Positions 5,816-10,405 of a stretch of DNA of 43,036 nucleotides are shown here, one piece after another (positions within the stretch are counted from its first letter, which is position 1; every line of letters starts with the position of its first letter). The DNA comes from Actinomycetales bacterium. GTDB lineage: Bacteria; Actinomycetota; Actinomycetes; S36-B12. The position numbers and the translations under genes were made by a program. Where the stretch lies: the NCBI GenBank assembly GCA_018970765.1, contig JAGWVT010000017.1, forward strand, positions 1 through 43,036, read 5' to 3'. Below the pieces are notes generated by a model that was not told where the DNA came from, did not search any database, and saw only the letters and a program-made list of their open reading frames with translations.

Positions 5816-6064
5816 TCATGCTTGCAGGTCGACGGTGATCGTCACCCTCATCGACTGCGGCATCAGCCCATGCGACCCCTCGTAGCGAATGATGCGCGTG
5901 CCGATCCACTGGATGAACGCGACGCTCATGTCCTCCACGATGGCGATGTCGAACGTCTCGTCCAGGCCATCCTTGGCCTGCTGCTGAAGCGTCTTCGCGG
6001 CCATGAACACGACCGTGTTCCCTCCTGCCGTGAGCATGCCGGCAACTCGCTCCCGGCCCGTCAC
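5816..6064 (-). CDS. Hypothetical 82-residue protein
   Basis: Start GTG 6064 overlaps the upstream TGA (GTGA). The product begins MTGRERVAGMLTAGGNTVVF and continues with a mixed alpha/beta sequence (AIVEDMSVAFIQWIGTRIIRYEG, MRVTITVDLQA). The stop touches the -35 of promoter E. No family recognised. Confidence 0.7.
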   Translation of the reverse strand: MTGRERVAGMLTAGGNTVVFMAAKTLQQQAKDGLDETFDIAIVEDMSVAFIQWIGTRIIRYEGSHGLMPQSMRVTITVDLQA

Positions 6065-6198
6065 TGTTCGTCCATCCAGCAGTAGCCAGCCTCGTGGTCG
6101 CACTGGGCGTGCTTGTAGATGTAGTCGTAGTCGGGTACGTAGTTGCATCCCAGGCCATCGGTGTGCCCGCAGCACGGGTAGTCCTCGCATCTAGCCAT
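6061..6198 (-). CDS. 45-residue Cys/His microprotein
   Basis: Begins MARCEDYPCCGHTDGLGC and continues with an acidic Tyr-rich stretch and CDHEAGYC: six cysteines and three histidines, surely metal-binding. Similar CxDYPCCGH microproteins are, from memory, common in actinophages. Too short for routine calling but coupled by GTGA to the next gene. Confidence 0.75.
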   Translation of the reverse strand: MARCEDYPCCGHTDGLGCNYVPDYDYIYKHAQCDHEAGYCWMDEQ

Positions 6199-6212
6199 CA
6201 CTTGCCTACTTT

Positions 6213-6266
6213 CTAGTCAGATGCCAAATCGGCAGGCCAGTAGTACTCATCCGGATAATCGCCCAT
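6213..6266 (-). CDS. 17-residue coupled mini-ORF
   Basis: Encodes MGDYPDEYYWPADLASD, starting at a TGATG overlap with the upstream stop and ending 14 bases before the next ATG. Acidic and aromatic. It has the same length and arrangement as the mini-ORF at 1101-1154. Peptide or translational bridge; uncertain. Confidence 0.4.
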   Translation of the reverse strand: MGDYPDEYYWPADLASD

Positions 6267-6499
6267 CAGTAGTCCTCATCCCATCTCTCGCCCGCATACA
6301 GCGGGTCGAAGTCAGCAGGCTCGTTGTAGGGGTAGCGCTGGTCGATCTCCTGTTGCCTGTCCAAGCGCTCGGCCCAGTGCTTGTCGCACCTGGGGTAGGA
6401 GATACCGGTCCCGGATAGTGCGAACCGGTACTCCACTTCGCCCTCGCAGCCGCCTCCGTGGCCGTCGAGGCATTCCAGTTGCTCGGTCGTGCTACTCAT
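6266..6499 (-). CDS. Small zinc-finger-like protein
   Basis: 77 residues from ATG 6499, overlapping the ArdC-like stop by 8 bases. The motif ECLDGHGGGCEGEVEYR, then YPRCDKHW gives Cys/His ligands for one zinc ion, with an acidic Tyr-rich tail. I recognise the pattern from small actinophage proteins of unknown role. Probably co-translated with ArdC. Confidence 0.75.
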   Translation of the reverse strand: MSSTTEQLECLDGHGGGCEGEVEYRFALSGTGISYPRCDKHWAERLDRQQEIDQRYPYNEPADFDPLYAGERWDEDY

Positions 6500-7343
6500 C
6501 TGCGCTTCCCTTCCCCGTGATGTGGTCGACTGCCTTCTGCGCACGCTGCGCAGCCTTGATGACGAGCGAATGGTCATCCTCTAGCACGCGCAGCCATGAC
6601 TGCACGTAGGCCGCTATCTGCGGCATGTCCACGTCGATGCCCGCCGACTGCATGAGCATGGATGCGCCGATCTCGGCGACGAGTTCCTCCATCGCGTAGT
6701 CGGCTCGGTGCCCGATGCTCGCCGTGTCGAACCTGTTGCACCGCTTGGGGTGCCCGGTCGAGTGGACGAGTTCGTGGCAAGCGGTCTCGGCGTATGCGGT
6801 GACGCCGTCGAACTGCTCGAGGAGCGGCAGCGTGATGGTGTCGGTTGACGGACGGTAGAACGCCTGGTCCTGCGCCGCATGCTCGATGGCTGGCGGGTCC
6901 GGGTAGTCGGCGATGACCTGCTTGAGCGCGACTGGGACGTCAACGGGATCCCGGTCTGGCATGCGCCAGTCGATCCCGTCTATCTGGTCCGTGTTGAAAA
7001 CGGTGTACAGACGCGCTAGGAGGATGCGCTTGTCCTCCCCTGTCGCCTTGTCCTGGGCGATCATCGGCTTCCAGAAGACGATCTGCGTGCCCTTCTCGCC
7101 CTTGCGTACCTGTGCGCCGTGCTGCTGCGCTGCCTTGTAGGTAGTCCAGGCCGGTGACTGGTAGCCGCCAGCGAGTGATGCGCAGCCGAGTATGAGGGTG
7201 TTGATGCCTCGGTATGCGCGGTTGGAGTAGTAGTTGTGCGGGATTACTCCTGCGGCCGACCAGGGCTTGCGCCAGGGGATGGTGCCCTTGCGCAGTTGTT
7301 CGATGATGGGTGCTGCTATTTGCTCTGCTTGTTCCTTCCGCAT
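6492..7343 (-). CDS. ArdC-like antirestriction protein (cassette D)
   Basis: 283 residues. The N-terminal ~130 residues match the ssDNA-binding DUF1738 domain of ArdC (opening helix, then IPWRKPW, NYYSNRAYRGINTLIL, WTTYKAA and GEKGTQIVFWKP). The C-terminal part is a zinc metallopeptidase-like domain with HELVHSTGH at 190-198 and a downstream MEELVAEIGA supplying a third ligand. ArdC proteins of conjugative plasmids bind ssDNA and protect incoming DNA from restriction. All motifs look intact. It has its own promoter, 5' hairpin and AACAAGGAGG, and is probably expressed early. A phage with a plasmid-type ArdC hints at exchange with plasmids. Confidence 0.9.
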   Translation of the reverse strand: MRKEQAEQIAAPIIEQLRKGTIPWRKPWSAAGVIPHNYYSNRAYRGINTLILGCASLAGGYQSPAWTTYKAAQQHGAQVRKGEKGTQIVFWKPMIAQDKATGEDKRILLARLYTVFNTDQIDGIDWRMPDRDPVDVPVALKQVIADYPDPPAIEHAAQDQAFYRPSTDTITLPLLEQFDGVTAYAETACHELVHSTGHPKRCNRFDTASIGHRADYAMEELVAEIGASMLMQSAGIDVDMPQIAAYVQSWLRVLEDDHSLVIKAAQRAQKAVDHITGKGSADE

Positions 7344-7347
7344 GTTG

Positions 7348-7413
7348 CCTCCTTGTTCGGGCCGGTCCTCCGACCGACAACTACATAATACCGTATCTAC
7401 TACGTTAGTTCAA
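7348..7413 (-). promoter_or_regulatory. Leftward promoter/5'-hairpin module D
   Basis: Minus strand: -35 TTGAAC (7413-7408), TAAC, 17-bp spacer, -10 TATTAT (7390-7385), followed by GTAG; hairpin CGGTC/GACCG (7363-7376); ACAAGGAGG (7348-7356). Drives the ArdC-like gene. Confidence 0.85.
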
Positions 7414-7423
7414 TCATATGGGA

Positions 7424-7455
7424 GTGCCCCGACCCCAATGAAGGAGCCGGGGCAC
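7424..7455. terminator. Hairpin terminator
   Basis: GTGCCCCG (7424-7431) with CGGGGCAC (7448-7455), with a few further inner pairs. It separates the end of the 73-residue gene (7471) from promoter D. No U-run. Confidence 0.7.
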
Positions 7456-7470
7456 CCGGTGCTTGCAGGA

Positions 7471-7692
7471 CTACTTGCGGAACGCTTGCACCGCCGGTCC
7501 CCACGTAGCCCAGCGGTCGGGGCGAAGCGCGACGGTCACCGTGCCGTCAGGCCAGGTCAGGATCAGCGCCTGCTGCCCGTCTAGCAGCGCATTGCTCCCG
7601 AGGTCGGCGACGTACGACTGCGGCTCGGCGAGCAGCAGTGCCTCGCAGTCGAGGCAGCGGTTGGTGTCCCTGTCGGGAGCGTCGTCAGGCAT
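7471..7692 (-). CDS. Hypothetical small protein
   Basis: 73 residues containing one CLDC motif near the N-terminus and a beta-rich half (QQALILTWPDGTVTVALRPD). Its start overlaps the preceding gene's stop by 8 bases, so the two form a cassette between module C and the hairpin at 7424. Function unknown. Confidence 0.75.
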   Translation of the reverse strand: MPDDAPDRDTNRCLDCEALLLAEPQSYVADLGSNALLDGQQALILTWPDGTVTVALRPDRWATWGPAVQAFRK

Positions 7693-7897
7693 TGGACGAC
7701 TCCTTGGCGGTCAGCATCTCCTGGATGGTGGTCGACAGTTGGAAGGCGAGCGACTCGGCCTGGGCGATGGTGAGGTAGACGGAGAGGTGGCCGTATTCGC
7801 GGGGGATGATGAAGATGCGGACTTCGTCCTGCTGGGTAGGGGATTGGTCGACCTCGAACTTGGCGTCGGCGAGTTTGATGCTGCTGTTGACGTACAT
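7685..7897 (-). CDS. Hypothetical small protein (cassette C)
   Basis: 70 residues from ATG 7897, fixed by AACAAGGAGG four bases upstream; the frame opens earlier but those codons lie in the leader hairpin. The sequence is beta-rich (AKFEVDQS, EVRIFIIPREYGHLSVYLT) then helical (AQAESLAFQLSTTIQEML). No family recognised. Confidence 0.78.
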   Translation of the reverse strand: MYVNSSIKLADAKFEVDQSPTQQDEVRIFIIPREYGHLSVYLTIAQAESLAFQLSTTIQEMLTAKESSNA

Positions 7898-7901
7898 GGT
7901 G

Positions 7902-7966
7902 CCTCCTTGTTGGCGTCGGGGCTTTCCCGACAAGTACATAATACCGTATATATGCAGTTATGTAAA
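7902..7966 (-). promoter_or_regulatory. Leftward promoter/5'-hairpin module C
   Basis: Minus strand: -35 TTTACA (7966-7961), TAAC, 17-bp spacer, -10 TATTAT (7943-7938), GTA; hairpin GTCGGG/CCCGAC (7915-7931), which would start at about +1 of the mRNA; ACAAGGAGG (7902-7910). Confidence 0.85.
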
Positions 7967-7968
7967 TG

Positions 7969-8010
7969 CTTCGGCCCCTGACGCCCGATGATGGGAGCCA
8001 GGGGCCGAAG
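7969..8010. terminator. Hairpin terminator, 12-bp stem
   Basis: CTTCGGCCCCTG (7969-7980) pairs with CAGGGGCCGAAG (7999-8010), with an inner CCC/GGG. It sits between the stop of the Cys-rich gene (8019) and promoter C, isolating the two units. Confidence 0.75.
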
Positions 8011-8018
8011 GCGAGCGG

Positions 8019-8351
8019 TCACGAGTAGTAGCGGCCACTCATCTCGTCCTGCCGGGACGGGTAGTGCTGCGGCCCCATGCACAGCCACGCGCTCAAGCCG
8101 TGGATGCACTGCTGCTCGCGTTCGAGGGCGAGGTAGTCGTAGCGGTTGCCTCCGAGGGTGGAGCCGCATCCCTGGCATGGGTTCCACGAGAAATGCGGTT
8201 CCATTGGATTGTCGCTGTAGATGTCGAAGTTGGGAATCACGTCGTAGGTGTCGACCAGGGTCAGCGGCTCCCGCTCTGGCGTGTAGCCCAGTTCGTGGCT
8301 GTCGTATCCCTGGGCTGCGAGGTGGCAGTCGGTGCAGATGGCGATGTTCAT
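8019..8351 (-). CDS. CxxC-containing hypothetical protein
   Basis: 110 residues starting MNIAICTDCHLAAQGYDSHE. Cysteine pairs CTDC and CQGC are about 70 residues apart, compatible with a split zinc knuckle. A central acidic stretch (VDTYDVIPNFDIYSDNPMEP) is followed by helices. The start lies one base from the upstream stop. Unrecognised; the plan resembles small actinophage proteins of unknown function. Confidence 0.75.
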   Translation of the reverse strand: MNIAICTDCHLAAQGYDSHELGYTPEREPLTLVDTYDVIPNFDIYSDNPMEPHFSWNPCQGCGSTLGGNRYDYLALEREQQCIHGLSAWLCMGPQHYPSRQDEMSGRYYS

Positions 8352-8352
8352 G

Positions 8353-8532
8353 TCAGAGTGCCTTTCCTGCTGGGTGGCGGCGGATGGCGTCGGCGAGCGC
8401 GATGCCTGGCTGGTTGGCGAGTTCCATTGCCTCGTCGGCGTGGCGGTCGAAGTCGCTGACGACGCGGACGTTGCTAGTGGGGTAGGTGCCGTCCCAGTCG
8501 GTCGGCGTGCTGCTCCAGTGGGTGCTTTGCAT
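8353..8532 (-). CDS. Hypothetical small protein (cassette B)
   Basis: 59 residues from ATG 8532, fixed by AACAAGGAGG. Hydrophilic N-terminus with Ser/Thr/Trp (HWSSTPTDWDGTY), then a helical half (DRHADEAMELANQPGIALAD). First gene of a two-gene cassette ended by the hairpin at 7969-8010. Confidence 0.72.
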   Translation of the reverse strand: MQSTHWSSTPTDWDGTYPTSNVRVVSDFDRHADEAMELANQPGIALADAIRRHPAGKAL

Positions 8533-8536
8533 GGTG

Positions 8537-8603
8537 CCTCCTTGTTCGGGTGGTCGGCTTGACCACTGAGATACATAATACACGATTCAACTCGTTAGAT
8601 CAA
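8537..8603 (-). promoter_or_regulatory. Leftward promoter/5'-hairpin module B
   Basis: Minus strand: -35 TTGATC (8603-8598), TAAC, 17-bp spacer, -10 TATTAT (8580-8575), GTA; hairpin GTGGTC/GACCAC (8550-8566) beginning at about +2; ACAAGGAGG (8537-8545). Two imperfect 22-bp direct repeats lie just upstream. Confidence 0.85.
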
Positions 8604-8621
8604 GCAATGGGTTTTGGACGC

Positions 8622-8675
8622 GCAGCGATGCATGCAGTTAGTCCCCACCCCCAGCAGCGATCCATGAAGTTAGTC
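8622..8675. repeat. Imperfect 22-bp direct repeat pair
   Basis: 8622-8643 and 8654-8675 agree at 20 of 22 positions (core GCAGCGAT, CATG, AGTTAGTC), 32 bp apart, about three helical turns. Their place directly upstream of the -35 of module B suggests binding sites for a regulator. Confidence 0.7.
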
Positions 8676-8785
8676 GCGATCCGCCGGTTCGGGAAACCTG
8701 TGTGCTGGAAGCGGGGGATGCGGAGGTGGCACGGCGCTTGCGCCTGTGCCGCTTGAAGGGGCAGCGCTTGCGCTGCTCCTTCTTG

Positions 8786-8820
8786 GCGAGCGAAGCGAGC
8801 CTTCCGCGAGCGAAGCGAGC
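8786..8820. repeat. Exact 15-bp direct repeats, REP-like
   Basis: GCGAGCGAAGCGAGC occurs at 8786-8800 and 8806-8820. GAGCGAAGCGAGC-type repeats are frequent extragenic elements in actinobacterial genomes, so this may be host-derived. Confidence 0.75.
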
Positions 8821-8852
8821 GGCGCCCGATATGTCCGAATTGGGGCATAAAT

Positions 8853-8884
8853 GGACCCCCGGACCCTTGCGGGCCCGGGGGTCC
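8853..8884. terminator. Hairpin terminator after HTH gene
   Basis: GGACCCCCGG (8853-8862) pairs with CCGGGGGTCC (8875-8884), with an inner CCC-TTGC-GGG. It lies 11 bases past the stop of the 289-residue gene and ends unit A. Confidence 0.8.
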
Positions 8885-8895
8885 TGGGTTCGGCG

Positions 8896-9765
8896 CTAGG
8901 CCACGGTCCCCGTCTGCATCTCGGGCAGCGGGGCCTGGATGCTGGCCACCTCGTCCAGGTGCTGCGCGACGAAGTCGGCCACCTGGTACGCGGTGAGGTG
9001 CTTGCCGGCAACTAGCATCCGGGCGGCGCGGGCCATGATCGCCTGCAGGTCGGCGACCTCCTCGGGGCGGTACGCCTCGGGGGCGTCGGCTGCGAGGCGG
9101 TCGGCCTGGACGGCTTCCAGCATGGCCTTGGCGGCTGCCGTCGTCGGCGTCGCCTCGGCCTTCTTGTCACCGGCCTTGGTGTCGCGCTTGTTGGCCGGGA
9201 GCGGAATCTCGTGCTTCTTGGCCATGGGCGCCACGGCGTCCCTGATGGACTTTGGCATGTCGATGCCTTCCGCTGCCATAGCGGCGGAGAGTGCGTCTAC
9301 GCGCTCCGTCGTGGCGTTCTCCCCGAGTCGGGCTGCGATTAGGCGGCGGCGTCCGTAGACGGTGAGCGCGGCGCGGCGCACGTCCTCCGCGCTGATCGTG
9401 TTGCCCTCCTCGTCCTTCATTTCTTGCAGCCCCAATAGGGTGTTGTACGCGTCGGTCAGGATTCCGTCTGAGGTCCCCAGGGCCACGGCGTGAAGCCACG
9501 TGCGGTGCGCCTCCTTCGGGCCGCACGCCCATAGGATGGCTCCGCGCTGAGCGGCCACGGTGTAGGCGCTCGCCCCGAAACCGTAGGCCGTCTGGGCCTC
9601 CGTGGACTTCCAGCCTAGGTCCTTCAACTTGAACGCCAGTAGCGCCTGGCCGATCCCGGCGTCTGCCTCCTTCTTCAGCGCTGCCGTGAGCGCCTTCGCC
9701 ATCTCCTCCGGCGTGGCGTTCGGGGTGACCCCGGTGGCCTTTTTGAACTCTGCTTCATTCCACAT
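8896..9765 (-). CDS. HTH protein next to the divergent intergenic region (cassette A)
   Basis: 289 residues. Residues about 44-75 (AFKLKDLGWKSTEAQTAYGF, then GASAYTVAAQRG) fit a helix-turn-helix with the turn at YGFGAS. The middle is helical (DVRRAALTVYGRRRLIAARL), followed by a Lys/Ala/Thr-rich linker (about 195-215) and a C-terminal helical domain (YRPEEVADLQAIMARAARML). It is the first leftward gene beside the iteron-like GGACA array, so it could bind that array as replication initiator, partition protein or regulator; I recognise no family, so this is inference. ATG 9765 follows AACAAGGAGG. Third codon positions are richer in G/C than in the small cassettes. Confidence 0.82.
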   Translation of the reverse strand: MWNEAEFKKATGVTPNATPEEMAKALTAALKKEADAGIGQALLAFKLKDLGWKSTEAQTAYGFGASAYTVAAQRGAILWACGPKEAHRTWLHAVALGTSDGILTDAYNTLLGLQEMKDEEGNTISAEDVRRAALTVYGRRRLIAARLGENATTERVDALSAAMAAEGIDMPKSIRDAVAPMAKKHEIPLPANKRDTKAGDKKAEATPTTAAAKAMLEAVQADRLAADAPEAYRPEEVADLQAIMARAARMLVAGKHLTAYQVADFVAQHLDEVASIQAPLPEMQTGTVA

Positions 9766-9772
9766 GGTGTTG

Positions 9773-9842
9773 CCTCCTTGTTGGTGAGGGGGCTCCCTGC
9801 CCTCTCAACCCTCATTATTCCGGCCTTCGCGCCTTAGGTCAA
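9773..9842 (-). promoter_or_regulatory. Leftward promoter/5'-hairpin module A
   Basis: Minus strand: -35 TTGACC (9842-9837), TAAG, 17-bp spacer, -10 AATAAT (9819-9814); hairpin TGAGAGGGC/GCCCCCTCA (9785-9807, one mismatch) beginning at about +1; ACAAGGAGG (9773-9781). First promoter of the leftward arm. Confidence 0.85.
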
Positions 9843-9919
9843 GTCTTACGCTTGCGCTCGCGCGTCGTGGGTTCGGTCGGGGCGTACGGCACGCACGTGC
9901 CGTGCGCAAATAGGGCAAA

Positions 9920-10236
9920 CCGGACAAGCTGATACGCCTGCCCTAGCGGGCGAACCTGCGACCCTGAGGGTGATCGCATGCGGCCCAACGTCCGGCCGTC
10001 AGCGTGGCTCAATCGCCCGCAGCGGGCCATGTCCGATATGCCCGATACGCCGGCAATATCCCACAATGTCCACCTTTCCGACTCGGAAAGCCCGACATAA
10101 ACACCTAAAGCGGGACACATCCACGCAAACCGGACATAAGGGACACGGGGAGAGGAACGAGCTCCTCCCCGACCCGCAAACCGGACATAACCCCCAAACC
10201 ACCGCACACCACCACAAAGGTACCCAAACCAGACAC
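9920..10236. repeat. Iteron-like array of CGGACAT motifs
   Basis: Sites on the plus strand at 9920 (CCGGACA), 10092 (CCGACAT), 10112 (GGGACAC), 10130 (CCGGACAT), 10140 (GGGACAC), 10181 (CCGGACAT) and 10229 (CCAGACAC); on the minus strand near 10029 and 10066. Two are within an exact 15-bp repeat, GCAAACCGGACATAA, at 10125-10139 and 10176-10190. Likely a replication origin or a multi-site operator. Confidence 0.65.
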
Positions 10237-10271
10237 TACGCCGTTCGGCTTGCGCTTTCCTTGCGCGGGGT

Positions 10272-10287
10272 TCGAACGTGTGTTCGA
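10272..10287. promoter_or_regulatory. LexA (SOS) box 1
   Basis: TCGAACGTGTGTTCGA is a perfect match to the actinobacterial SOS box TCGAAC-N4-GTTCGA (known from Mycobacterium). It is non-coding and upstream of the late arm, implying repression by host LexA and induction by DNA damage. Confidence 0.85.
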
Positions 10288-10298
10288 TGGGCCGCGAT

Positions 10299-10314
10299 TC
10301 GTACAGGTGTTCGA
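10299..10314. promoter_or_regulatory. LexA (SOS) box 2
   Basis: TCGTACAGGTGTTCGA matches the same consensus at 11 of 12 defined positions. Its centre is 27 bp from that of box 1, suggesting paired LexA binding. Confidence 0.78.
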
Positions 10315-10354
10315 AAATGTTTGACCGGGGGGCTGCCGGGAGTGGGGAGGGGGG

Positions 10355-10369
10355 TATATATGTATTACT
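10355..10369 (+). promoter_or_regulatory. Possible -10 region of the late promoter
   Basis: TATATATGTATTACT is the only AT-rich stretch between the LexA boxes and the terminase start. I could not assign a good -35: TTGACC at 10321 is 28 bp away. It may need an activator or a different sigma factor. Confidence 0.35.
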
Positions 10370-10405
10370 TTGGCTTGTTTTTTGTGTCATTTGTGGGGTG
10401 GTTTT

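Larger units (their letters stand above)
8604..8852. other. Non-coding region with stacked repeats
   Basis: No credible gene. From left: imperfect 22-bp direct repeats at 8622-8643 and 8654-8675; hairpins GGCGC-TT-GCGCC (near 8738) and GCAGCGC-TT-GCGCTGC (near 8761); exact 15-bp repeats at 8786-8800 and 8806-8820; an ATGTCCG motif at 8831 like those in the main intergenic array. Confidence 0.7.
9843..10405. other. Divergent intergenic region: operator/origin candidate
   Basis: About 560 bp separating the arms. It contains an inverted repeat CGGCAC-GCAC-GTGCCG (9887-9902), TAGGGC/GCCCTA around a CGGACA motif (9911-9945), an array of GGACA-type motifs (9920-10236), a GGGGAG/CTCCCC hairpin (about 10146-10170), two LexA boxes (10272-10314) and an AT-rich stretch before the terminase. 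No convincing gene on either strand; the long open frame opposite the terminase runs through it but is a shadow. Confidence 0.75.

Noticed and set aside
10269-10277. GGTTCGAAC as a tRNA T-loop
   Set aside because: No acceptor, anticodon or D arms around it; the bases belong to the LexA box.
10321-10360. TTGACC paired with TATATA as late promoter
   Set aside because: Spacer of 28 bp is far outside the usual range; only the AT-rich part was kept as a weak candidate.
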